Shown here: piece after piece, positions 1 through 8,330 of the stretch
Numbering within the stretch: position 1 is the first letter of the stretch
Layout of the letters: each line of letters opens with the position of its first letter
From: Dryocola clanedunensis subsp. sulfonylureivorans
GTDB lineage: Bacteria > Pseudomonadota > Gammaproteobacteria > Enterobacterales > Enterobacteriaceae
Reading direction: 5' to 3'
Assembly: GCF_016756775.1 (NCBI RefSeq)
Contig: NZ_JAERMU010000005.1
Location: 1-64,000, forward strand
Length of the DNA stretch: 64,000 nucleotides
Program-made: the position numbers and the translations under genes
The notes under the pieces: model-generated
What the model saw: the letters and a program-made list of their open reading frames with translations, nothing else
What the model was told of the DNA's origin: nothing
The model's database searches: none

Positions 1-1442
1 GTATGTCCGGCCACCACAATCAGCCAGCCCGGTTTGGCCTTAATGCCAACCAGCGAATTCACCAGCATTTTGGTGGAGCCGGTTTTCAGCTCTGCCTTGC
101 CGGAATCGAACAGCGACATGCTGTCGAGACGGATGGTTTTCGGACCCTGAATGATTTTCTTAATGACCGGTGGAGGCGGTGGAGGTGGAGCCCAGTCGCT
201 GACGGCGGCCTCAACGGGTGGAACCAGGCGCAGTCCCTGATACAGACCCAGGCGATAACGCAGTGGCTCCCCGCGACGCTGCCAGTCGTCCAGCAATGCG
301 CCATCGGCCCTGAGACGCTGCTGGGCCCGCAGTTTCGGGGCAACAGGCTTACCCGTCAGCTGGTGATATAACGCAAGGTGATCGCCAACATTACGAATGA
401 GGCGCTGGTTGTTCATCCAGGACGCCAGCATGGCCAGCGCCAGGAAAATTCCCCCCAGTAATCCGGCATAGCGCCAGAACACCATTCTGCGGCTGACACC
501 CCGTCGGCGTGGTAACGCCGGTAGCAGCAGTTCAGGTAACGGCAGTGGCCCGGTGGTGACAACGGCATCCGGTGGCAGCGCCGTCACGGCAGTGATGTGC
601 TGTTGCCAGAGATTGCCCGCGATACCGCTCACCGGCACCATGCACATACCCTGCACGCAGGGCTTCATCACCGGCAGCTCGCCCTGTCGTACCGACAGCA
701 GGTCATTCACCGCGCTACTCTGCCAGGCAAGCAGACTGTCCAGCCACAGGCCCTGGCTCAGACGCGGAAGACGCCCGTCTGAGCCGGTCTCCCGGGTCCA
801 CTCCGTCAGTGACACATTGCCCTGTCCCGGCTGATACACCTGAATACCATTCCTCTGGTTTACCGTGGTAAACCAGACGGGCTCTGCCTCCGCGCAGGCC
901 ACTGGGGGCGATACCCAGGTCACGGTCCACAGCGGGGGGAGAGTGCCAAATGCTGCACGGCACTGGACGACAGCACGCTGCCAGCCCCGCAAAGACTGGG
1001 TAAAATCATCACCGGATGTGTGCAGCTCAGGCACCACCGCCAGCATGACGGAGATTTGCGACACCAGGGCCGGACGCATCAGGCTCAGGTGCAGTGCCAG
1101 GAGTGGCAGCTGTTCTGCATCCTTCACCCACAGATACCAGCCCTGCCGGGTTTCCCGATGACGGGAACCGGACACAAACAGCGGGGCATTGTCGCCACAG
1201 ACGAGGATAACCGCCCCCTGAAAATCTTCCGGCGGCAGGTTTTCATCCACAATTTCCCGGACAGCGGTCGCCCGCGCCTGAGAAGCCCGACGCTGACGCC
1301 AGAGCATCACCCCGGACACCAGAACAACCAGCAGGCTGAGTACCACACGGCTCCCCGTGGACAGAGGCCAGAATCCCAGGATGAGCCACAGCGCCAGTAC
1401 GGCACCCAGGGCAGTTAACAGACTTCGGTACGCATCCCGCAT
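1..1442 (-). CDS. T6SS OmpA-domain protein, 3' end outside window
   Basis: Reading the minus strand from the ATG at 1442 gives 480 uninterrupted codons running off the left edge. Hydrophobic segments lie near residues 8-24, 33-48 and 323-342. A run of seven prolines at about 419-425 is followed by the start of an OmpA-like peptidoglycan-binding domain (IRLDSMSLFDSGKAELK, ending in the VAGHT motif at the edge). The gene starts 3 bp after the tssL stop, so it is translationally linked to the T6SS operon. In family terms it is the separate OmpA-like wall anchor found beside short DotU/TssL proteins; the anchoring role is inferred. Periplasmic or inner-membrane location is expected from the membrane segments. 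The full length cannot be judged here. Confidence 0.85.
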   Translation of the reverse strand, partial: MRDAYRSLLTALGAVLALWLILGFWPLSTGSRVVLSLLVVLVSGVMLWRQRRASQARATAVREIVDENLPPEDFQGAVILVCGDNAPLFVSGSRHRETRQGWYLWVKDAEQLPLLALHLSLMRPALVSQISVMLAVVPELHTSGDDFTQSLRGWQRAVVQCRAAFGTLPPLWTVTWVSPPVACAEAEPVWFTTVNQRNGIQVYQPGQGNVSLTEWTRETGSDGRLPRLSQGLWLDSLLAWQSSAVNDLLSVRQGELPVMKPCVQGMCMVPVSGIAGNLWQQHITAVTALPPDAVVTTGPLPLPELLLPALPRRRGVSRRMVFWRYAGLLGGIFLALAMLASWMNNQRLIRNVGDHLALYHQLTGKPVAPKLRAQQRLRADGALLDDWQRRGEPLRYRLGLYQGLRLVPPVEAAVSDWAPPPPPPPVIKKIIQGPKTIRLDSMSLFDSGKAELKTGSTKMLVNSLVGIKAKPGWLIVVAGH

Positions 1443-1445
1443 CGC

Positions 1446-2099
1446 TTACCCCGGCTTCATAGTCTGGCTTACCAGTTCAGTAAGCGAAGACGAAAGGAAG
1501 AACCAGAGAGCCGCGAGAGCGACAACGGCCACAACCCAGGTCAGCCAGTACCAGCGACGACCGCTGCGCAGGCGTGATGCCCGGGCAACAATGGGGGCGT
1601 CCTGTGCCAGCGTGAAGGCCGGCACCCGTTCCGCGAGCACGCGAACAATATCTTCCCGACGATTATCATCCTGGGCGCGATACTGACCGACGAACCCCAG
1701 TTGCAGAGTCCGGTACATACAGGTCAGGACTGCGGCGTCAGGGGCGGTTTCTTTCAGCAGATTTCGGATCCTTTCCCACAGCTCCTCACCGGCATTGAGG
1801 GTGCCAAAGAAGTGTGCCTGCAGCGGGTCACGGCGCCAGGTCAGGTAACCATCATCGGTGGTTCCCCGGTTCATCACGCTCTCATCAAGCAGTGCACACA
1901 GGGCATACACCATATGGTCACGGCTGATGTCGCTGTAACCTGCCTCCGTAAGCGCAGCCTTCGCCTCCTGCACCAGGCGGCAGGCCCGACGATAGAGCCC
2001 TTCCCCGTCACGGACTTCCTGACCGCCCCGCAGCTGGCTGGCCATCAGCCAGCCCGGGTAGAAAATACGTTCAATCTCGCTGGTATCGGATTTATTCAT
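1446..2099 (-). CDS. tssL: Type VI secretion protein TssL (DotU/IcmH family), short form
   Basis: The product has 217 aa. It is a DotU-type cytoplasmic helical domain (about residues 20-170, including the segment ALCALLDESVMN typical of the family) followed by a single C-terminal membrane helix at about 182-205 (WYWLTWVVAVVALAALWFF). It belongs to the TssJLM membrane complex that docks the T6SS baseplate at the inner membrane. It lacks a fused peptidoglycan-binding domain; the OmpA-domain gene immediately downstream probably supplies that function. Its ATG overlaps the tssK stop by 4 bp (ATGA), showing tight translational coupling. Confidence 0.93.
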   Translation of the reverse strand: MNKSDTSEIERIFYPGWLMASQLRGGQEVRDGEGLYRRACRLVQEAKAALTEAGYSDISRDHMVYALCALLDESVMNRGTTDDGYLTWRRDPLQAHFFGTLNAGEELWERIRNLLKETAPDAAVLTCMYRTLQLGFVGQYRAQDDNRREDIVRVLAERVPAFTLAQDAPIVARASRLRSGRRWYWLTWVVAVVALAALWFFLSSSLTELVSQTMKPG

Positions 2100-3433
2100 G
2101 AGCGCAGCACCGCAAAGAGTTCAAGATTCACATCCCCCAGTGAGCGCGGGGTGTAGAAGGTGCAGCTACCCATCTCAAGCATCGTCCGTGCCGCCTCAGT
2201 ACTCAGATCCAGCGAGAAATACTGGTTCTCAAGGCGTAACGGGATAGCGGCCGGAACATGAGTCAGCGGCTTGATAACCATCCCGCTCAGAGCCACATTC
2301 ACTACATCCGACACATCATCAAAGCTGCCCGCTTTACACAGCTGCGGGAATTTCGTCTGAAGTTCATGATTCGGCATGGAGGAGCGTACGGAGAGGTAGA
2401 AATCTGCCCCTTCGCGCAGGCGCGCATCGTGCAGGGCACCTTTCCAGATCTGGTCCTGATGCTCCAGGTGGATACTCACCACCCGCGACGGCAGGCTCGC
2501 TTCCAGCAGCTTATCGAGCAGTGCCAGCAGCGGCGGGAATACCCGCTCCGGTCCATCGTGCTGATAAACAGGAATATCCCCGGCGTCGTGCTCCAGTGAG
2601 AAGGTCAGCAGGCTGCCGGCCAGACGGGTCAGCTCCCGGTACAACAGTTCCGGGTGACGCTCAGGCGTCTGCAGCAGTTCCGTCAGCACCGGCTCGGCGC
2701 TGTTCAGGGCATTGAGCAACCAGAACAGGGAGACATCCGCGACCGCAAAGTCGGCCATCCGCTCATTGCTTTCACGACGCATGGCCATCAGGCGACGACG
2801 GCGGGCCTGCAGACGAACCAGCAGATCGCCCAGTTCGGTGGCAAGCCACGGACTGGCAGCAACGGAAAGCATTGGCGGAATAAAGGCCGTGTCACGGCTC
2901 CACTGTCCCTGCGCATTACGTACCAGCCGGGCCACCGGACAGGTCAGGTAGGCGGTGTTTTCCTGGCTGGACAGGCGCAGGGTCAGCGCATTACGCAGAA
3001 TCGCAAGCTCCCCGCTTTCATGACCGGCCAGCTCCTGCACCACCACACGCTCAGCTTTCCAGCGACGCGGGCGCTCACTGTCCTGGCCGTTATCGAGGTT
3101 GCCACCATTCGCACTCAGCAGCGGCAGCGCGACAACCACGTCAACAGCCTCACTGCCGGCGGCAACTGACAAATCACAGACCGGAGGAAGCGTGTCTGCC
3201 AGGTCAGTATCAACAAGGGTACCGTCCTGAAAGCGCACCACCAGACGGGTGGCGTTCAGGCGCGAGAGCGCCAGTGCGGCATCATCAAATTCTGCCGCCA
3301 CCACGCCCCAGGGATGAGAAATACCCATCCGGGCGACCATGTCGGCAACGTGTTCACTCCAGCGAGCCTGCTGCTGGAACTGTTGCGGGGCCAGAGCGGC
3401 CCCATCCTCCCAAAGTGGGCGGTAAATTTTCAT
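2096..3433 (-). CDS. tssK: Type VI secretion baseplate protein TssK
   Basis: The product has 445 aa, normal for TssK (ImpJ/VasE family). The N-terminus MKIYRPLWEDGAALAPQQFQ is the characteristic family opening, which supports this start. TssK links the phage-like baseplate to the TssL/TssM membrane complex in the cytoplasm. The gene lies 18 bp downstream of tssC and overlaps tssL by 4 bp, placing it in the middle of the operon. No damage is visible in the reading frame. Confidence 0.95.
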   Translation of the reverse strand: MKIYRPLWEDGAALAPQQFQQQARWSEHVADMVARMGISHPWGVVAAEFDDAALALSRLNATRLVVRFQDGTLVDTDLADTLPPVCDLSVAAGSEAVDVVVALPLLSANGGNLDNGQDSERPRRWKAERVVVQELAGHESGELAILRNALTLRLSSQENTAYLTCPVARLVRNAQGQWSRDTAFIPPMLSVAASPWLATELGDLLVRLQARRRRLMAMRRESNERMADFAVADVSLFWLLNALNSAEPVLTELLQTPERHPELLYRELTRLAGSLLTFSLEHDAGDIPVYQHDGPERVFPPLLALLDKLLEASLPSRVVSIHLEHQDQIWKGALHDARLREGADFYLSVRSSMPNHELQTKFPQLCKAGSFDDVSDVVNVALSGMVIKPLTHVPAAIPLRLENQYFSLDLSTEAARTMLEMGSCTFYTPRSLGDVNLELFAVLRS

Positions 3434-3451
3434 CCCTGATTTCCCCTCGCC

Positions 3452-5002
3452 TTACGATTTGGCTTTCGGCATCTGAGAAACCAGTGACAGGTTGACGTCC
3501 ATCCCTTCCACCTGGAAGTGCGGAATGGCGTACAACTTCACGCGGAAGAAGCCCGGGTTATCCTCAATATCTTCTACCGTCACTTTTGCATCGCGCAGCG
3601 GGTGAGAAGCCTGCAAATCGTCACCCGGATCGGTCATTTCAGTCACCAGACTGCGCACCCAGGTATTCAGCTCCAGCTCCAGCAGACGACGGTCTTTAGT
3701 GGTACCGATGTTTTCACGCTGAATAAGCTTCAGGTAGTGGGCGATACGCGACAGCAGGAAGATGTACGGCAGGCGCGCGTTAATACGGCTGTTGGCAGTA
3801 GCATCAGCCGTGTCATACAGCGCGGGCTTCTGGGTGGAGTTCGCCGAGAAGAAGCAGGAGTAATCGCGGTTTTTGTAGTAGGACAGCGGGATGAAGCCGA
3901 GGTTAGCGAATTCAAATTCGCGGGTTTCCGGGATCATGACTTCGGACGGGATCTTCACCTGATTGCCGGTACCCAGGTCATACAGGTGAATCGGCAGATC
4001 CTGCACGGCACCACCGGCCTGCGGGCCACGGATTTGTACGCACCAGCCGTTGTTGATGAAGCTCTTCACCATGTTGGCGGCAAACGCGAACGACGCATTG
4101 GTCCACAGGTATTTGTCGTGATCCGGGCCTTTCACTTCTTCGACGTAGTTGAAGCTGCGCACCGGCACGGTGTCCGGACCATACGGCAGACGACCCAGCA
4201 CGCGCGGCATCACCAGACCAAGATAGCGGGAATCGTCCGTCTCGCGGAACGATTTCCATTTGATGTACTCGGCACGGTCGAAGTAGTTGCCGATATCTTT
4301 GATGGCGGCAACCTGCTCCATATCGTCTTTTAAAAAGAATTTCGGTCCCGCGGAGCCGATAAACGGCATATGGGCAGCAGCGGAAACTTTTGATATATTA
4401 CGCATCAGCGCCACATCCTGAGCTGACGCATCAAATTCGTACGCAGAGATGACCGCAGCAATGGGCTCCCCGCCAGGGGTGTCATATTCGGCGATGTAGG
4501 TCTGCTTGTACAACCCGCTCTGGATAATTTCCGGGCAATCCTCGAAATCCTGACGCAACTCTTCTTTAGATAAATCAAGTAGTTCCAGCTTAACGTTCTG
4601 CCTGAAGTCGGTTTTTTTCACCAAATCCTGCAGTCCGCGCCAGACCGATTCCACTTTCTGGAACTCTTCGTTGTGCATGACTTCATCGAGCTGGCGGCTG
4701 ATCTGGAAATCCAGTTCAGCGATGTGGTGATCAAGCAGGGTCTTATCAAGCTTTTCCACTTTCTGACCTGACTTCTGCAGGCACTGCATAAAGACCTGTA
4801 CCGCGGCGGTCACACGGGCGTTTGTCGACGTTTCAGCCATCACCGTATTATCATCAAACCCATTAAGCGAGTTCATTTCGGCGACCGGCTCCAGGTTTAT
4901 TTTGTCGAACAGTGAGGCATATACGCCGCCGGCTGGCAGTATTTTTTCAATGGTCGCGCCCGTCACCGGGTTCTGGGATTCGTTATTGGCTGACATAAGC
5001 AT
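3452..5002 (-). CDS. tssC: Type VI secretion contractile sheath large subunit TssC
   Basis: The product has 516 aa, similar to the VipB/TssC/EvpB family. Recognisable family segments include SVWRGLQDLVKKTDF, the AYEFDASAQDVALM region and the C-terminal YAIPHFQVEGMDVNLSLVSQMPK. With TssB it builds the contractile sheath that propels the Hcp tube. It is transcribed directly after tssB (40 bp gap). Either the first ATG (5002) or the third codon (4996) could be the start; both lie at workable distance from a GGAA ribosome-binding element. The C-terminal anchor segment is intact. Confidence 0.95.
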   Translation of the reverse strand: MLMSANNESQNPVTGATIEKILPAGGVYASLFDKINLEPVAEMNSLNGFDDNTVMAETSTNARVTAAVQVFMQCLQKSGQKVEKLDKTLLDHHIAELDFQISRQLDEVMHNEEFQKVESVWRGLQDLVKKTDFRQNVKLELLDLSKEELRQDFEDCPEIIQSGLYKQTYIAEYDTPGGEPIAAVISAYEFDASAQDVALMRNISKVSAAAHMPFIGSAGPKFFLKDDMEQVAAIKDIGNYFDRAEYIKWKSFRETDDSRYLGLVMPRVLGRLPYGPDTVPVRSFNYVEEVKGPDHDKYLWTNASFAFAANMVKSFINNGWCVQIRGPQAGGAVQDLPIHLYDLGTGNQVKIPSEVMIPETREFEFANLGFIPLSYYKNRDYSCFFSANSTQKPALYDTADATANSRINARLPYIFLLSRIAHYLKLIQRENIGTTKDRRLLELELNTWVRSLVTEMTDPGDDLQASHPLRDAKVTVEDIEDNPGFFRVKLYAIPHFQVEGMDVNLSLVSQMPKAKS

Positions 5003-5042
5003 TATTTCCAGTTATTCCGTTAATGTTTCCAGTAGTACGTTA

Positions 5043-5540
5043 TTAATCCTGGGACGGGGAAAGGGCATTAAGTTCGTTACGCAACTCATCACTCAGAGTC
5101 GGGTCTTTCAGAATCTTTTCAAATTCTTTCTTGAACGTAGTATTGTCGAGAAGATTGGATTTGAGGTCGCGCAGTAAATTACGCATGGCGAGCATGGCTT
5201 TCAGCTGTGGTATTTGGCGGGCTATCTGCTCTGGCTCGAAATCTTTCATATTCTGGAAGCTCAGGCGGACATTTTCTTCAGAGCCGTCATCGGCGAGGGT
5301 ATTTTTTACGGTGAGACTGACTTCGGGGTTCAGCTCAGATAATACCGAGTCGAAATTATTTTTATTAACATTCAATTTACTTCTTTCTGACAGGGTACCG
5401 GTAGCTTTACCGTTGCTGAAGTCGCCTACACTCAGTAACTTAAGGGGGAGTTCAACTTTCTTTTGCGCACCTCCCGTGTGTAAATCTAACGAAATGTTAA
5501 CGCGCGCCTTCGGGATTTCATTCTGAAAGCTTTGGCTCAT
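5043..5540 (-). CDS. tssB: Type VI secretion contractile sheath small subunit TssB
   Basis: The product has 165 aa from the ATG at 5540. That start is preceded by GGAG at 9 nt and gives MSQSFQNEIPKARVNI, the family's usual N-terminus. An in-frame upstream ATG at 5555 would add five residues but overlaps the ribosome-binding site. TssB (VipA/ImpB) pairs with TssC in the sheath and is recycled by ClpV. The segment VELPLKLLSVGDFSNG is typical of the family. It is the first T6SS gene in the visible transcription unit; clpV, hcp and vgrG are not in the window. Confidence 0.95.
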   Translation of the reverse strand: MSQSFQNEIPKARVNISLDLHTGGAQKKVELPLKLLSVGDFSNGKATGTLSERSKLNVNKNNFDSVLSELNPEVSLTVKNTLADDGSEENVRLSFQNMKDFEPEQIARQIPQLKAMLAMRNLLRDLKSNLLDNTTFKKEFEKILKDPTLSDELRNELNALSPSQD

Positions 5541-5989
5541 CCGCTCATTCTCCATTTAATGTGTAATTGGGCTTCCTGCCAGATAAAGAGCATGCAACAG
5601 ATATAACGGCAGGCCATTTATTTTTACACTTCTCGATACCGCACGTAAACAGGACAAACCCGAATTAATTACTCCCGGGAATTCTGCGTCGAATGCCAGA
5701 ATGAGCTTAAAACCGCATGAATAGCGGGATTAATGGTAAATCCCAAAGATTGACTTCTAATAAATAAAATTTACTTTTAAACTTCTTTCATGATTTTTTG
5801 GGATTTTTTGTGACTCAAATCACTGGCGTGATTTATTAAGAAAAAAGAATAAGTCCAATATCGGACTAATAAACAAACGTAACTATTCAAAAATATGTTC
5901 TATACCCTGCGAAACTTTTAAGCCATCCTTTATCACATAAATAAGCACAGCTTAATTGAAATTAGTGGTGACAGCATTATCACTCATTT
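5541..5989. other. Intergenic region upstream of the T6SS operon
   Basis: This 449 bp AT-rich stretch lies between tssB and a decayed hydrolase. It should contain the T6SS operon promoter. No convincing sigma-70 or sigma-54 hexamers, operator or additional reading frame could be singled out by eye. Confidence 0.5.
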
Positions 5990-6310
5990 TCAAACTGGGT
6001 TTCCCATACGAAGAATGGCTTCGCTAATGGAATGGCCCCCCACGACGGTATCACAGTGCGAGCCTGTCACTAATGGCGGTTTTTTATCATTCAGTCCTTC
6101 ACGCCGACCAATTAAATTACCAGCCGCATCCTGGGATACGCTAAGACCGGCAGCTTTAAACTCGTCTCGTAACCAATTTCGGGCTTCAGAAAATTCAGTT
6201 GAAAAAGCACTACGAGTCCAGGGGATATCTGCTTTCGTGAACGATGAGAGCATCTTCACCCGCTGCCATAAACGTTCGGCGCTAATGGGCGGCCAGGTAA
6301 TCGTATTCAT
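5990..6310 (-). pseudogene. N-carbamoyl-amino-acid hydrolase / M20 amidohydrolase, N-terminal remnant
   Basis: Only 106 codons remain of a protein normally about 400 aa long. The fragment runs from the true start to the metal-binding segment PLVTGSHCDTVVGG, which matches the beginning of M20-family N-carbamoyl-L-amino-acid hydrolases and allantoate amidohydrolases. After the double Gly, where the family has a conserved GRFDG-type sequence, the frame continues for 14 unrelated residues and stops. The break lies beside a short C tract at about 6043-6048. The start codon overlaps the stop of the upstream amidohydrolase remnant in the pattern ATGA, so the two once formed an operon. No activity is expected from this fragment. 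Confidence 0.85.
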
Positions 6311-6985
6311 GATTGTTGCCCTTCCTGAACCTTTACTTTTTTGCCATGAGGCCGCAGAAAATTACCATAACCAGGTGCACTGGCAATTTTGTGCCCATCA
6401 AAAACCAGTGCTCCACGACAATACGTTGCCGCAACCCGCACGGTAAACTCCATCCCTTCAAACGAACTCCAGGGCTGTTCGACGGGTCGTACTTATAGCA
6501 ATCAGGTTTAAGGATCACGATATCGGCATCCGCACCAGGGTTGAGCGATCCCTTACGGCCATCGAGCAAAAAGTGACGCGCGGGATTGCTACTTAGCTGG
6601 CGTGTCACCATGCTTGGGGAAATCCCCCTGACCTGACAACCAGTCCAGAACGCCGGCAGCAGAGTTTCAAGTCCCGGCCCACCAGACGCATTCTTAAATA
6701 CATTGGGGTTCTCCTTACGCTCAAGGCCCCAACTGACATGGCCTGAGGAGACGGAGGTACAATCGTTATTGGCGATATGTTTCCACAGTTTTTCGGTTTC
6801 CGCTTTGGGACGGATGGGAGGATAGTGTTTGGTTCTGGCACCGAAACGCCGTGTATGCTCTTCATGATTGAGCATAAGATACTGAATACAGGTTTCAATG
6901 CTGCTGATATGTCCGGCTTGTCGATACATCTTGCATAGCTCGAAACCACGATCGGTGGAAACATGCACAACGTGAGCCCCCCCCC
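6307..6985 (-). pseudogene. Dihydropyrimidinase/hydantoinase-family amidohydrolase, C-terminal remnant with frameshift
   Basis: The open stretch corresponds to the C-terminal half of a cyclic amidohydrolase: HVVHVSTDRG, then the ENPNVFKNASGGPGLET region, then SLNPGADADIVIL. The N-terminal half, including the first metal-binding histidines, is missing. Homology stops at a run of nine Cs at about 6975-6984. Near 6473 one base has been lost. Reading on in the adjacent frame gives a natural-looking C-terminus (WSSFEGMEF, then GALVFDGHKIASAPGYG) ending at 6307, with TGA overlapping the next ATG. In the unshifted frame the last residues are nonsense. It is thus doubly inactivated: 5' deletion plus frameshift. 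The original substrate could have been a hydantoin, dihydropyrimidine or allantoin-like ring. Confidence 0.85.
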
Positions 6986-7009
6986 TCGATCAAACCAAGT
7001 GAAAACGCT

Positions 7010-7291
7010 CTACTTCTCGATGATAAGTTCCTGATAAATCCCTTCATCTTTCTCTGCATCTTCCTGCTGTGATACCTGAACGATACGCCATCCCTCTGTG
7101 CTTAATTCGGGAATCGTTCCTTTGACTTTCTCATCGCAGGTAAACTGCGTTTTATTCGATAAATTACTGATATTTCCCTGGTGATCCGGTTGCGCGGCCT
7201 TAGACTTACACACCAGCGCACTGCCCGCGTTCGCCGTTCCCGTTAATAAAAGCATGGCCACAACTATTAAACGCATCATCTTTAATCTCAT
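7010..7291 (-). CDS. Small exported protein of unknown function
   Basis: The product has 93 aa, with a clear Sec signal peptide (hydrophobic core LIVVAMLLLTGTANA, cleavage probably after ANA, then about 70 mature residues). The mature part has two cysteines (segments LVCKS and FTCDE) that could form a periplasmic disulphide. The ATG at 7291 almost touches the AAGG element, so initiation at 7279 or 7276 (residues 5 or 6) is more likely; the signal peptide is kept either way. It is a single gene between the pseudogene pair and an AT-rich gap. I do not recognise the family. Confidence 0.7.
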   Translation of the reverse strand: MRLKMMRLIVVAMLLLTGTANAGSALVCKSKAAQPDHQGNISNLSNKTQFTCDEKVKGTIPELSTEGWRIVQVSQQEDAEKDEGIYQELIIEK

Positions 7292-7861
7292 CCTTTTTTG
7301 TTACAAAAATTCGAATATAGTCCCATAACAACAATTTAAGCTTAAACGAACGCGCCATCACAATTAAAAACAACTTATTATCGATTACATTTTAAAAAAA
7401 TTGAATTCAATGCTGATGTAGAGGGCGTGTGCATCCCATCAGGAGGATGTATAAACAAAATACCGAGCGATGAAAAAGAATCATACTTCGAGTGCTGAAA
7501 TAAAATCTGATTAACCATCAAGGTGAATTATCCTCCATGGACATTTCATTATTCAAAGTTCGCCCCACGGCGGGCTTATCATCTCAGGGCAATAATAGTC
7601 AGTCTATACAATCAGTTGATTTAAAAGCCCCCTACCCTCGTCTATTTTTAAACTTTAAACCAAACCACTTCATTTAATAAAAGATACGTTCACAAAAAAT
7701 TACTCAGGGTATTCCGAGGAAATGGATGAAAAATGAATGACAAGTTGATTTATCTCAGGTATTAAAATAACATTATCTGCCAGTATCAATGACTACCACC
7801 GTTTGCTTCCAAAGTTGTGCCTTAACTGTATCAATAGCACTTGCCCCAGAAAGGATGACCT
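7292..7861. other. AT-rich intergenic region
   Basis: This 570 bp stretch has low GC content. Apart from a doubtful 46-codon frame (7537-7677) I see no gene, no terminator hairpin and no clear promoter. It resembles decayed or recently acquired DNA at the end of the pseudogene block. Confidence 0.5.
7537..7677 (+). CDS. Possible 46-aa small protein
   Basis: The ATG at 7537 opens 46 codons beginning MDISLFKVRPTAGLSS and ending KPNHFI. AAGGTGA lies about 10 nt upstream, a usable ribosome-binding site. There is no signal peptide or membrane segment, and the composition is ordinary. It could be the remnant of a longer gene or a chance frame in AT-rich DNA. No family is recognised. Confidence 0.25.
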   Translation: MDISLFKVRPTAGLSSQGNNSQSIQSVDLKAPYPRLFLNFKPNHFI

Positions 7862-8044
7862 ATGGCAAAGAGTAAGGAAAACTCCGATGAAGACTTTATC
7901 GAAATGGTAGGCCTCTGCTTTTCTGAGGATTTCTCATCACGCAAAAAAATAGATGCATTAATTAACTCGGTTTTTGACAATGAGAATGCTGAAAACACTC
8001 CGCTGGCTAGCGGTGAGGTGCAAAAAACTAAATATTCTATTTAA
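7862..8044 (+). CDS. Hypothetical acidic small protein, 60 aa
   Basis: The product has 60 aa (begins MAKSKENSDEDFIEMVG). It is acidic at the N-terminus with a central amphipathic stretch RKKIDALINSVFDNEN that could form a helix. The start is strongly supported by AGAAAGGA placed 6 nt before the ATG. It has no signal peptide and no transmembrane segment. It stands alone; the next gene is on the opposite strand. I do not recognise it, and no function can be inferred from its neighbours. Confidence 0.55.
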   Translation: MAKSKENSDEDFIEMVGLCFSEDFSSRKKIDALINSVFDNENAENTPLASGEVQKTKYSI

Positions 8045-8330
8045 TGTTGTGCACTTGTTCGTTCTGTTAATCATTCCTATCCTTACTCTTACTGGAATAG
8101 CAGAAGCTTGAACAGCTAAATCAATCTATCTGACCGCCACTAACTCATCGGGAAGAGTAAGTGACTTCATGTCATAAGCACGGGGTTCGAGGCCCCGGTG
8201 GCGGCCCATTTCTTCCCTTCGGTTCATGCCTGCCAGTAGCGAGCTTTCGCTGTGCTATTTCCAATACTTTGTCGGGTACCCGTCATTTGGGACTGATGAT
8301 AATTTTCGTCACATTGCAGGATGACTGCCA

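Noticed and set aside
8185-8205. T-arm-like hairpin GGGGTTCGAGGCCCC suggesting a tRNA fragment
   Set aside because: No matching anticodon arm, D arm or acceptor stem lies upstream; a GC-rich hairpin alone is not enough to call a tRNA or tRNA remnant.
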